64,000 nt of DNA from Tethya wilhelma (GCA_964030475.1 CAXIPT010000009.1:3831767-3895766), one strand, 5' to 3'. Counted from the first letter of the stretch, positions 22,755 to 35,157 are shown. Notes: generated by a model not told the origin, from the sequence alone. Program-made: numbers and translations.

Positions 22755-23068
22755 GATAAATCATTGTTATTCCCAGTATGGTAGTACTGAATGGCATGGA
22801 TGGCCCATTAGCGCAATACAAATATTTATGCGAATAACTCTGCAAAAACTGAGCGCTTAGCACTCAAAGGTTTCTTAAGCTACTATTAAGCTCTTTCTCT
22901 TTCTAATGAGCCCAAAAACATGGCCTAAAACCGTCGCTAAAGTAACAAACACAAACATGCCAAACCTCCAATTTTCTCCATCTTCTTCTACTTATTCTTC
23001 TTCTTCTTCTTCTATCTTGGCTCAACTTTTCTCAGAGATTATTCACTTTTAGAAGCTGATTCTTGAAC
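22755..23068 (-). repeat. Inverted terminal arm of the Penelope-like insertion, right
   Basis: Reverse complement of 19954-20280 in the same block order, ending AGAAGCTGATTCTTGAAC at 23068, directly at the 588-base N gap. Confidence 0.75.
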
Positions 23069-23656
23069 NNNNNNNNNNNNNNNNNNNNNNNNNNNNNNNN
23101 NNNNNNNNNNNNNNNNNNNNNNNNNNNNNNNNNNNNNNNNNNNNNNNNNNNNNNNNNNNNNNNNNNNNNNNNNNNNNNNNNNNNNNNNNNNNNNNNNNNN
23201 NNNNNNNNNNNNNNNNNNNNNNNNNNNNNNNNNNNNNNNNNNNNNNNNNNNNNNNNNNNNNNNNNNNNNNNNNNNNNNNNNNNNNNNNNNNNNNNNNNNN
23301 NNNNNNNNNNNNNNNNNNNNNNNNNNNNNNNNNNNNNNNNNNNNNNNNNNNNNNNNNNNNNNNNNNNNNNNNNNNNNNNNNNNNNNNNNNNNNNNNNNNN
23401 NNNNNNNNNNNNNNNNNNNNNNNNNNNNNNNNNNNNNNNNNNNNNNNNNNNNNNNNNNNNNNNNNNNNNNNNNNNNNNNNNNNNNNNNNNNNNNNNNNNN
23501 NNNNNNNNNNNNNNNNNNNNNNNNNNNNNNNNNNNNNNNNNNNNNNNNNNNNNNNNNNNNNNNNNNNNNNNNNNNNNNNNNNNNNNNNNNNNNNNNNNNN
23601 NNNNNNNNNNNNNNNNNNNNNNNNNNNNNNNNNNNNNNNNNNNNNNNNNNNNNNNN
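23069..23656. other. Assembly gap of 588 N
   Basis: Unresolved sequence. Any open frame drawn across it is meaningless. Confidence 1.
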
Positions 23657-24115
23657 GACAGAACCAAACACCCGATAAATCTGCCTGTCCCTTATGAAAA
23701 ATACAATTGCGACACCAAAAACATCATATATCTAGCTACTTGCACACATAAAGATTGTAAAGCACAATACGTTGGAATGTCAACCAGACCAATTAAATAC
23801 CGAATATTTGAACACCTACAATCAAATAGCTCAGGCATAGGAAAACATATACAGAACAGTAACCACAAACGAGCAGACATAAAATTCCAGATCCTGGAAA
23901 TGGCACCCCATTACCTTGATAGAGAAAATTTAAACACATGGTTGAAACAGAGAGAATATTATTGATGGATATGCAAATTAGGAACTCTAACCAAACTTTC
24001 AAACAAAGGCCTAAATAAAACAATCTATGATAATAACAAATGAGATCAAACCCACATCACCAATACAAGCTATAAAGCACATGCAGGCGCATGCAGTTCC
24101 CACCCATCCTGACTG
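23657..24115 (+). pseudogene. Penelope-like element 3' end with intact GIY-YIG endonuclease
   Basis: The plus-strand frame 23657-23965 reads NCDTKNIIYLATCTHKDC, then AQYVGMSTRPIKYRIFEHLQ, and ends LNTWLKQREYY. The IIYLATC...YVGMS..P.KYRIFEH pattern is the GIY-YIG nuclease that distinguishes Penelope-like elements. It is oriented opposite to the body at 20.4-22.8 kb; the upstream part is lost in the gap. The AT-rich tail to 24115 matches the relic at 9420-9720. Confidence 0.8.
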
Positions 24116-24192
24116 TATCACACAAACTATTCAATGTGTACTAAAGTATACAAGCAATGTATACAAGCAAACAATGATAAACTGTAAACAAC

Positions 24193-26621
24193 CTTTTGTA
24201 GCTCCGACAACAGCAAATGGTCCCACACCAATGTTGTTGACAGTTGCCACTTTAAATTGATAGCTAGAAGAGCCATTGAGACCAGTTGCTGTGTAGACAT
24301 TTCTTCCACCAGAGTTGATGTTATCAATGAGCACTGCCTGACTGTCCTTGAGATCATTTATTGAAGTAAACACCAGAAAATAGTTTGTTATGAGTCCGTT
24401 TCTATGGATACACTCCACACTGTCCCAAGATATGGTGACACTCGTGGAGGTGGAGGTGATGATGGTGAGGTTTTGAGGGGCTCCAGATGGAACTACAAGT
24501 GAGTTGTGCCATAGATAATATAACAGGGCTATGGTTGTGCACATTCAATATTATAATTTAAATGTTTTATATACGTAACAAGTCAATCAATAATGTCGGT
24601 AAAATAATCTCCTTAATGGAAGGAAAAACCTTATTGTAACCATACATATTTGATGGTGTTCAGGCTGCTTGTCACTGTTTACGTTTAGAATGTGTATACA
24701 TCAAGACTTACTAGTGGAATTAGTTGTAACTTGAATTGTTGCACTATTCAGCACTTCACTTCCACTGGATACAGTTACAGCATAGACACTGTAGGCTTCC
24801 AAATGAAGGGTTACAGTGTTCATCATTGATACAGCTCTCACAGTCACACTGCCTTCATCTTGAAAGGAGCTACACTGTCCATCTCTTCCATTCAAGCGAC
24901 GATAAGACACAACATATTCATCAACTGCCAATCCTCCTTCTGGTTGGTTCCAGGTGACTTGGACTGATGTGATGTTAGCTAGTTCAGCCACTGAAGAAAT
25001 CTCAGGAGGTAGAACACCTATGTTTTGGGAAATTTGTCAATGATATCATAGTTTGAGAAAGCTGATAAGTACTACTAATCAAGCTAACAGTTATCTCGTA
25101 CATTGCCCAAAGTGTCACATCTGTCAATTGATACTCAGTAGAGGCAACATTGGCAATAGTTATCACTTGTAATTGGCCACAACTTGTTTGTCTCTCCAGG
25201 GGACATACTCTATATACTGGATCTCATATCCATCAAAGAATCTCGAGACGATTGAACTGTTGCTAACTCTCCATGAAATGGTTATGTCTCCAGTAATAGG
25301 AGATTGTATGGAATTTGCAGAACCACTTATAATTGACTATCTTGACCACTATCTTGATCTATGATATCTTGATTGTAATCTAGGAATGTATGGACATGCA
25401 TCACTGTAAAAATATGTAATTATTGTGGCACTATATAGCTATAGCTTTGGCCACTTGCCTGGCAAATCTAGAATTTTAATCATGCATCTGTGCTTGTCTG
25501 GCTAAAAACTCCACCAGGAAAGCTAAGCTTTAGCATATACCTAGTGCAGTGATGTTAGCAGTAACAGGTGTTGTTGTCCTATCATTAGTCACACTGACTC
25601 CATACACTCCTGAGAGTCTTCCTCTCACTGTCAGGATGTTAGAGTAGTCCCCAGCTGTGAATACATCTTGCTCCCTACCACTAATAGTAGCCACACGTGA
25701 ATGCACTATCTGTGTTTGTGTGTAGTCATCATGGTTTCCAAGAGATGTGACGTCAACTCCATCTCTTGTCCAATTGACAACTGTAGCTGGTCCTCCAGTG
25801 GTTCTGAAGGTGAGGGTGAACTCCACTGGGTCTTCACTCACTAGAGAGAACTGGATAGACCCAACAGCTGACAAGGAACCTGTGGCATGTGAAGTATTGT
25901 ATCATATTCTGTCCTCCCAAAACAATTCAATCTCACCATTACTGCTCGTTGGATTAGCATAGACTCCTATGTACTTGGTCCTGTCCACTCCATTAGAGTC
26001 AGGAATCTCACATCTCCAGATTCCATTTAGCAAATAAAGACGATTATTATCCTCTGCTCTGTTACGAAAGACATAAACTGCCTGTCCATGTCGTCTGATT
26101 CCAGCTATGTGCTGAGGTCGATCGACTTGACGAGAAACATAGCTATTACTGTGAGCATATCTCCAACTTCCAACACCACTTGGATTCCTGCTAATCCTAT
26201 CAAGTGATATTTGAGTGAAATCTGTACAGCAGTCACTATAGGTAGTGCTACACTTCAGTCCCTCCATTAAATTCATTCCATCAGGATCAATTCCAATATC
26301 CTCAGTAGTCACCAGTCCATGGTTAGGGATCACCCTGTCTCCTAGACTGATCCTAATACCATCATCTATAGTATGATGGAGGGACTATTATATAATGACC
26401 AGTATGGTTTAACAATGCATTCAGATTGTTAAACAAATTTCATTAAAGTCAACTAGGCTACTAGGTTTTTATTACAATCATGTGCTCAACCATGTGAGCT
26501 AGCTAGGCTCATGCAGATGATTGAGTACATAAGATTAGCTTTAATACTTACCTTGGCTCTCACAACTGCTGGTGAAGACAGCCACTACAATGATAGTGAT
26601 GATGTGGGCTGAACTGATCAT
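24193..26621 (-). CDS. Gene B: Ig/FN3 surface protein, 3' end separated by a Penelope insertion
   Basis: Exons 26552-26621 (signal peptide, ITIIVVAVFTSS), 25937-26365 (Ig-like 1), 25541-25879 (Ig-like 2), 24712-25017 (FN3) and 24193-24492 (FN3) encode 481 residues and end in phase 1, so coding should continue. The middle FN3 exon present in genes A and C is broken here (25030-25345); because flanking boundaries are phase 1-1, splicing past it keeps the frame. No membrane exon follows. Instead, Penelope sequence and gaps occupy 19.7-24.1 kb, and beyond them 19560-19736 repeats the terminal exon seen in gene C. Closest to gene C in sequence. Reading through the last donor adds a hydrophobic tail (CLQFIIVCLYTLLVYFSTH) before a stop at 24131. 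Confidence 0.75.
25030..25345 (-). pseudogene. Broken FN3 exon within gene B
   Basis: The first half reads ITISWRVSNSSIVSRFFDGY then EIQY and reaches a stop after VVANYK. The second half continues in another frame (TEYQLTDVTLWAMYEITVSL). It aligns with the intact FN3 exon 29844-30182 of gene C. One frameshift is needed to restore similarity. Confidence 0.7.
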
Positions 26622-27247
26622 ATCGTTCTTTTTAGTTTTAATGCAATCATAAAAGTAAAAACGGTCAGTGAAAATCAATCTTGCTCCTTTAATAACTTGC
26701 CTGTATTTATGGGTGTGGCAACACATGGAAATTTCCCCACTTCCTGTATTGATTTGGACATGCGCAGTAGCTAGCTTGAGCTGATGAGGTGGTGACCATT
26801 ACCATGCATTATTATTATCAATAATTTTATTGCAGTTTGTAAACTCTAATTGAAACTAATTAATTGATATCATAGATATCATAATAATCTTATATCCACA
26901 TTAGACTGATGGCAAGTCCCAGACTCCCTGCAAGTCTCAAGTCCATGGAGACAATCTTGTTTTGACTTAGAAGAGATATTTACTTCATGGTAGACAGCTT
27001 CTTTTGGTTTGTAGTTAATCAGCATAAATCTCCAGTAATTATGCACCACAGGGCCTAGCAGGGGTGGTGGTGGATGGATTGGAGAAGGTGACCAGAGTAG
27101 ATAATGAGTTATAACGGAAATTTTTGAAATAGAAGAACAATGGGAGCTAGGAGAGAGGCACTTAGTGCTTATTATAGCATGGAACATTATTTTTATGTAG
27201 TATTTAAAAAAAAGCAACTAATTATTAACTGCATGTCAGTTCTTTTT
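26622..27247. other. Upstream region of gene B, nothing further recognised
   Basis: No supported exon. A minus-strand open frame at 26879-27217 lacks recognisable similarity and was not called. Confidence 0.5.
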
Positions 27248-28671
27248 TCTTCTTTTTTGAGTGGAGGAATAAACTGGCTACTCAATGTCATAGCTAGGCT
27301 ACTAACATACAATAAGATGCAAAAGTGTGGGTTAAGTACAAGGTGAAGCTTGTAAAATTACAACATTAGTATCCTGTTTCAGCATGAATATGTGCACATG
27401 GTTTCTATAGTTACAGAGTCAAACCACGCCTGTGCACAATGTGTATGATTATGTTTTTGAGTGTTGAATTGACCAGCCCACCCTGTTGAGGTGTTTGTAA
27501 TGTGACACTTGGTGTTCGGTGTGTCAGTAGCTCTTTCGGCCATTGTGAGCACATGGTTTGTAGTTGAGTGATCAAATCTCCCCTGTGTGCTCACTGTGAT
27601 GTGTTTGATCATGGTAGTGGGTGGAATGATGGGCTAACCCTGTGCTAGGTCTAACCCTTCCAAACACATACAAAACTCGTTAAGGTAATAATATTCAATA
27701 TGCATGTTTGAGTACAAGCTGTAGCTTGTAGAATTACAACATTGGTTTGCTCTTGTAAAGCATGCATATTAATTGAGTGACCTAGTATTATACATACCAG
27801 AGGAGGTTTACTCAACTGCTTAGCCAACTGATTAGTAGGAATTTGAACCAATGCAACAATAAGATATGGTACCATAGTAGTACAGATCATTGCATTTATG
27901 ACACCAAGGATCCATATTAGGGATCAAGAATAAATCAAAAATGAAGTAGTCAAGTGCCGCAATTGAGACATGCCTTGTTCATTTGTCTTTGTTATTTTTT
28001 TGAAATTTTTACTACTTGTAATTATGTTCTGTAAGTCCAGGCAGAGTAATGCTCTGGGTCATGGAAAACAGCACATATAATTATGTATACATAATCTACA
28101 TACCAGATAAACTTTGCTACTTGCTAGTAAGTGATTCGCCAGCTTATGCTTATTGTGTTCACATTGGCAGCTGGATTTCATGGATTAATAATAAATATTC
28201 TTAGAGTATAAAATTATATATTTTTATTATAATTATACAGAGTTTAGAAGAATCTCCAACCCCCTGCTGAATCAAGTTCTTATGAATCCAAGGTGGGCAC
28301 AAATTCTTGTCACACAATTACATTTGTTCATTAGTGGTGTATATGTAGAGATTCTAAGTAAATCAAAACATGCATCTTACAAGTTAGGTTGCTACAAGAT
28401 TTGAACAAGCCTATACATTACATAAAGCTGAACTAAGTTTCATACTAGCAATCTTAATATCCAGGGAGTGTTAGGTTACTGTTTACTATTACAGTCTCAT
28501 CAAACAGGCATTGTTTCTCAGCAGCCACTGGTAAATTTCCCACACTCTGGGTCATCAAATGAGGCTATACCAACTGGACAACTGGGGTTCACTTTCACTG
28601 AGTACCACTGTCATAGTAGGAGTTGATGCTACCCAATCTTGTATGAACTGTACCAGCTCAGTGTCGTAGTG
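27248..28671. repeat. 1,424-base segment, right copy of an apparently identical duplication
   Basis: Matches 18313-19736 base for base in every stretch compared. To the right it runs on into the rest of the terminal exon of gene C, so this copy has the more complete context. A diverged relative lies at 34250-34815. Confidence 0.85.
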
Positions 28672-31600
28672 TGTGTGTGTACCAATGATGGAGCTTCTGT
28701 AAGTGGTCTGCTCTTTAGAGTGGACACAACTGAACACTCCACTGAGAAGATTTTCTTCAGGAATATTGCAGTGGCATCTTTCCTGAAGGACCTCAGAGAG
28801 TTTTGAGTGGATGTTTGTCCTGATTTCTTCAGCCTTGTCAGCCTGTGTTAATTGTAAGTTATCATGCTAGCTACATCATTATACATTATACTTACATTCC
28901 AAGTGATGCAATCATCAGTACGGCTTATCATGAGTTGGAAATGTTTTGGGAGTGCTATGTTATAAAGAAAAAAGAGTGTACATTTACAATCAATTAATAT
29001 AATATTATTTGAGATATTATTTCTTTTTTACTTTCAAGAGTTTTCCCTTCAGTAACAGCATCTATTCCCACTCCAGCATCATTCCCAGCAGCCACTTTGA
29101 ACACATACAGTGAGAAAGGTTTAAGACCATCAACTGTGTAGCTCCCACCACTCTCTTGTTCATTGTTGCCAATGGCTACTTGAATGCTTGTCATGTTTAT
29201 CACCTCTGAATCACTGTTGTAAGTCTTAGGACCATAGCTGATGATGTAATGGGTAATGGGTCCATTTCTATGGATACACTCCACACTGTCCCAAGATATG
29301 GTGACACTGGTGGAGGTGGAGGTGATGATGGTGAGGTTTTGAGGGGCTCCAGATGGAACTGAAATAATGACGTGTGTGTAATAAATTAAGAGTTAGTGAC
29401 AATGGTAGCTTACCTGTTAAATTAGTTGTAATGGCAAAACTTGTTGTATTGTACAAAGATTCCATTGGCAAAGAACATCTATTTTTCCTGGCAGTAATAG
29501 TACAGTCATATGTAGTCTCTGCTTCTAACTGGAGAGTGGCAGTATAGGGTCCTTCACCCCCAGCTCTCACTGTCACACTGCCTTCATCTTGAAATGAGTT
29601 ACACTGTCCATCTCTTCCATTCAAGCGACGAAAAGACACAATATATTCATCAACTGCCAATCCTCCTTCTGGTTGGTTCCAGGTGACTTGGACTGATGTG
29701 ATGTTAGCTAGTTCAGCCACTGAAGTAATCTCAGGAGGTAGGACACCTGCCACAAACATTTTACCCGTGAATAATAAAATTATAATTATTAATAATTAAA
29801 GTGTCATTCCATGCTCATAGAGTTTATTTTTCTAAGCATATACCTTTTGTTACAACTTGAATCCCATCTAGGTGCAAGCCATCGACTCCACAAAAATAAA
29901 AGTGGTTGGATCTGTTAACTAAGGCAATCCTCATCTCATATTTTGCCCATAGTGTCACACCAGTCAATTCATAATGGGTAATGGTTGTATCTGAGGTAGT
30001 AACTACTTGTGGTTGATGGCAATTGCTTTCTACGTCCAGGGAACAGATTCGGTACTGGATCTCATATCCATTGAAGAACCTTGAGATGATTGAACTGTTA
30101 CTAACTGTCCAGGAAATGGCTATGTTTCCATTATGTGTAGACTGTACTGCCAAGATCCTGGTGATAATAGCTTGTGGATAATCTGTATTAGTACACATTA
30201 TACATGGAATCTAGTACACGTACATACAGTATTATAGATGTTAATGTATCGTATAGCGGGTAAACTTGGCGAGAATTAAATTTGGCGAATTGGTGAATTA
30301 TTCTTCAAATCGCCAAATTAAAGATCGCCAAACAGTTTAATACGCACGTGTGCCCATATGCAGTGCATATGGCATTAAAATGCCATTACATAGTGCATAC
30401 GCATTAAAAATCGCCAATAATCCCAAAATGGGAATTCGCCAAATTTTGAGCCTGCCAAATTTACCCGCTATATACGATATTATAATTATTGTGGGTAAAT
30501 TTAGCGAGCTTAAAATTTGGCAAATTCCCACTTTAGCGTGGTTGGGGATTTTAAATTTAGTGATTTAATTCTGCATGCTGCATTGTTTATTTTGTGTGTA
30601 CATGCTATAAAATTGTTTGGTGATTTGAAGAATAATTCACCACTTTGCCAAATTCATCTCATCACTTCGCCAAATTTATCCACTAGTACTATATTATGCT
30701 AGTATGATTTCACTGTACCTAATACAGTGATGTTAGCAGTACTAGTAACAGGTGTTGTTGTCCTATCATTAGTCACACTGACTCCATACACTCCTGAGAG
30801 TCTTCCTCTCACTGTCAGGATGTTAGAGTAGTCTCCTGCTGTGAATACATTAATGGCTGTATTTGACTTCGATTTTGAGTCGGTGATAATGTCAACATTT
30901 GAATGCACAATCTGTGATGGTGTGTAGTTATCATGGTCTCCAAGAGATGAGATGTCAACTCCATCTCTTGTCCAAGTGACAACTGTAGCTGGTCCTCCAG
31001 TGGTTCTGAAAGTGAGGTTAAATTCCACAGGGTCTTCTCTCACTAGAGAGAACTGGATAGTACTGGGAGGGACAGCTGATAGGGTCCCTAAAACAAACAT
31101 TAATAATTAATAATTATTAGTTTAATTGCATTTGTATCAGACAGACTGCATAATAATTTATAGCTAGTTGTTTTTCAATAAAATTTTGTTCAAGTTATAT
31201 ACAAAGCCATTTTGTTTCATCACTTTAGTTGGCTGTATTTATCCCCTCAATTAATTTCAATTGCCATTTGCTCACCATTAATTATGGTATTATTTTTCTT
31301 TGAGTACACTCCTACATACTTGGTCCTCATCACTCCCATATAGTCAGGAATCACGCATCTCCAGATCCCATTTTGCAAATAAAGTTTGTTGATATTAGTT
31401 CCTTCATTTCTAAAGAGATAAACTGCTTGCCCATTTCTTGTTATTCCTGTTAAGTAGGTAGGTTGATCAACTTGACGATAAACATATCGCGTATTGTGAC
31501 CGTATCTCCAACTTCCAACACCACTGGGATCACCACCAAAAATAATTGAGTCTCGATTGCTTCTTGTTTGGATGAAATCGTTGCAACACCCGTAATATAT

Positions 31601-33608
31601 GGTGCTACAAGATAGTCCTACTGTTAGATTTGTTCCTGAAGAATCAGCTCCTATATCCTCAGTAGTCACCAGTCCATGGTTAGGGATCACCCTGTCTCCT
31701 AGACTGATCCTAATACCATCATCTAGACCCAAGAAAAATAGCATTTTGTCGTGATTTGCTTATATTGACTTTCCCAGTCTACAATGTATAACATACCATT
31801 CAAGGTGGTTTGAATTGCTCTAAACGGTCCCATACCAAACTCATTTACAGCAGAAATTTTAATGATAAAACTTTTCTTAGGTTCTAATTCAGCAACTGTA
31901 TAACTCCCACCACCATCATCTGGTTCTCCATCAACAGAAATCGTCACATTTTTTATAGCTTCTATTGGTATGTTGACCACACCCATTGGGCGAGGGGCAT
32001 ATTGTACTAAGTAATGAGTTATAAGTTCATTTCTATGGATACACTCCACACTGTCCCAAGATATGGTGACACTGGTGGAGGTGGAGTTGATGATGGTGAG
32101 GTTTTGAGGGGCTCCAGATGGAACTAAATAATATAGAACAACAAAAAAATAAGCACATAGATCTACATGACATTGTGTGATTAAAAATCGACTGGCTAAA
32201 ATATCAGCCGGCTTTAGTATGATATTATACCTGTTGAGTTGGTCACAAAATGCATAATATTTGATGTATTTCGAACGTTACCACTCCTACTGGTCACATC
32301 TACACTATAATTGCTTAATCCTTTCAAATGAAGGTTTGCAGTGCTCTCTGATCCACTAACTGTCACACTGCCTTCATCTTGAAATGAGCTACACTGTCCA
32401 TCTCTTCCATTTAAGCGATGATAAGACACAACATATTCATCAACTGCCAATCCTCCATCTGGTTGGTTCCAGGCGACTTGGACTGATGTGATGTTAGCTA
32501 GTTCAGCCACAGATACTATTCTTGGAGCATGAACTAATATAGAAAAGTCTACAAGAAAAAAGTAATAATTATTATGTGGTACCGTAAGTCTATGTGACAA
32601 GTTTGATTGTATATAGCTAAATTGAACTTCATGCATTCTCTTACCAACAGTAATACTTCTTGTTGGGGTAACAGGTGTTGTTGTCCTATCATTAGTCACA
32701 CTGACTCCATACACTCCTGAGAGTCTTCCTCTCACTGTCAGGATGTTATCATAGTGTCCATCTCTATATAGCTGAGGATTTGAGCTGTCAGGCCTGACCC
32801 TCTGTGATGGTGTGTAGTTATCATTGTCTCCAAGAGATGAGATGTCAACTCCATCTCTTGCCCAAGTGACAACTGTAGCTGGTCCTCCAGTGGTTCTGAA
32901 GGTGAGGGTGAACTCCACTGGGTCTTCTCTCACTAGAGAGAACTCAATATTGCCAGGTGAAATTGCCACTAAAGTACCTAATATGATTTTATAAGATACC
33001 CATTTTAATCTATAATAATTATTATTATGATAGTCATTGATTTTTACCTGTTGTTTCTCTGTTGTAAACCCCAACATACTTGGTTCTCTCCACTCCATCT
33101 TTGTCAGGTATCGTGCATCTCATGATTCCATTGGTTGCAGTGATAGGAACAACAATACGATTACGAAATAAGTAAACTGCTTGTACACCCCTCCTCATTT
33201 GAAACGATATATCATTAGGATTACTTGATAGGGGCACAGGCTGTGCATAGTGAGCAAAATGCCAACTTGCAATTCCTGTACAGCATTGGGAATAGGTAGT
33301 GCTACAGTTTAGTCCCACTGTCAGATTTTCTCCATTGTGGTCTAGTCCAATATCCTCTAGAGTTACCAGTCCATGGTTAGGGATCACCCTGTCTCCTAGA
33401 CTGATCCTAATACCATCATCTGAGAGATAAAAAGCAACTCATTGGTAATCATAAATGCGTGATGCATGCATGCCTGCAAATTGTATTACACTATTACTTG
33501 TTGAAAATTAAATCAATTATTATTTATTAGTAATCAACCTTGACTGTGGCAGTAGTTGAACAGACTGAGTAGACTCACTATAGTAGATACAAAACTCAAC
33601 TCCTTCAT
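28555..33608 (-). CDS. Gene C: Ig/FN3 surface protein with duplicated ectodomain
   Basis: Twelve exons join in phase: 33539-33608 (signal peptide), 33048-33419 (Ig-like 1), 32645-32977 (Ig-like 2), 32231-32548 and 31797-32123 (FN3), 31276-31722 (second Ig-like 1), 30719-31087 (second Ig-like 2), 29844-30182, 29414-29746 and 29032-29358 (FN3), 28896-28954, and a final exon 28555-28842. Total 1,193 residues. The Ig-Ig-FN3 block occurs twice, an internal duplication. The last exon (CHCNIPEENLLSGVFSC... YDTELVQFIQDWV) resembles, from memory, a juxtamembrane module of sponge receptors. After TVVL the frame ends in a stop at 28555, while the +1 frame continues CPVGIASFDDPEC, so a one-base frameshift may have removed the membrane part. 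No transmembrane exon is seen. Confidence 0.75.
30250..30478. mobile_element. MITE with GGGTAAA-CTTGGCGA termini, copy 1, in an intron of gene C
   Basis: Ends are GTATAGCGGGTAAACTTGGC and TGCCAAATTTACCCGCTATA, an imperfect inverted pair. The inside contains repeated CGCCAAAT motifs. No coding capacity. Confidence 0.75.
30490..30686. mobile_element. MITE of the same family, copy 2, adjacent
   Basis: Begins GTGGGTAAATTTAGCGAGC and ends TTCGCCAAATTTATCCACTA. It lies 12 bases from copy 1, so the two may have inserted side by side or one inside the other. Confidence 0.65.
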
Positions 33609-34249
33609 TATATTTTTTCAGTCATGCATAGAATGATACCTGCAGGTAATATATTTTAACTGAAAGTTCACCAACTGACTATAATTACTACAATATTATA
33701 CTATATAATATTATTATTATTATGCTATACAATCATCACAGTAAATTCCACTTACTCTCTGCAAGTGCAGAGTTTGATAAATTGTTTATCAGTTTTAAAG
33801 CTGTACTTGTTTACTTATTTTTTGGTATGTCTTAATTCAATTATACTTGGGAGACACCTGGTCATCTTAAATCATTTCTGGTCACTCACAATGTGGGACA
33901 TAGTGACGCACGAATGTCTCCAATCATAATTATTGTGTGACCTAGTGGTTTCCTTTTTGTACAAGAAAAATTTATCTTCAACCTTATTACTATGCATGTG
34001 GTGACTCTTTCTCACAGGAGATACCAATAAGTGAGGCATATGTACAAAACATTGTGGTATATAGGTGCCCAAGTTTGTATCTACTACCGAGTACACGATT
34101 GATGACATGCATACACCCACACATCTCCCACAAAATGAATAAACATGCAGCTGCAATACTGAAATCAATAGTAATTGGATTTTCCTTTTGATATCTAAAG
34201 ACTCTAAACATCATTTATAAACAAGTAGGAAAAATTTCAAAAAAAAAAG
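33609..34249. other. Upstream region of gene C, nothing further recognised
   Basis: AT-rich with no supported exon. The promoter of gene C is here by position. Confidence 0.5.
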
Positions 34250-34815
34250 TAGTGTACTTAAAAGCAACGTTAATTGTGTGTCAGTTCTTTTTAGATTGTA
34301 ACATATCATCTTTTGTGAATGTAGACATAAACTGAGCTACTTGTGGGTGCCCAATGTCACAGCTAGGCTACAAATGAGATGCAATAATGTGGGTTAAGTA
34401 CAAGGTGAAGCTTGTAAAACTACAACATTAATTTCCTCTTTCAGTATGGCCCATTGTGTGAATGGTTTCTATAGTTACCACAACTGTGCGCAATGTGTAT
34501 GATTATGTTTTTGAGCGTTGAATTGACCAGCCCACCCTGTTGAGGTGTTTGTCATGTGACACTTGGTGTTCAGTCTTAATTGTGTCAGTAGCTCTTTCAG
34601 CCTTTGTGAGCACATGGTTTGTAGTTGAGGGATCAAATCTCCCCTGTGTGCTCACTGTGATGTGTGTGATCATGGTAGTGGGTGGAATGATGGGCTAATT
34701 TAACCCTGTGCTAGGTCTAATCCTTCCCAACACATACAAAACTTGTTAAGGTAATGATATTCAATATGCATGTTTGAATACAAGCTATAGCTTGTAGAGT
34801 TACAACATTGGTTAT
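34250..34815 (+). repeat. Diverged third copy of the 18.3/27.2 kb repeat
   Basis: Shares GTGGGTTAAGTACAAGGTGA, CAGCCCACCCTGTTGAGGTG and GATCAAATCTCCCCTGTGTG with the two identical copies but carries many substitutions and indels. It lies 5' of gene C, so each gene of the array is bordered by this repeat. From 34816 to 35157 nothing is recognised. Confidence 0.75.
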
Positions 34816-35157
34816 AAAATGCAATTGATAGAGTCACCAATGCTCAGTGAATCAATCAGACTGGTGGATGTACACTTCTCATAATTTCCAAGTAATCTGC
34901 TTTATCAGTAGTTGGTATTGATTAGGTCATGGTGTGGGGGGTGGTAACTAACTTGTACCTAGACCTTTATACATTGCATGCATGTAATTAAGTTGACTAC
35001 AACAATTTAAGGTGTAGCAGGGCTATTGAGTATCATCATGAATGTCATTATAGTTGCCATGACAGTGGAGTCAGGTAGTGAAGTGCCACATTCACATGCA
35101 TAATATCTTGCTGGATCACTTTTCTGTCAGTCTAAAACCTCACAGTAGTCCTTGGAA

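Noticed and set aside
23032..23965. Open frames running through the N gap
   Set aside because: Most of their length is N; only the GIY-YIG part after 23657 is real.
26879..27217. Minus-strand open frame upstream of gene B with NYWRFMLINYKPKEAVYHEV
   Set aside because: Considered as another phosphatase relic, but no PTP motif could be matched with confidence.
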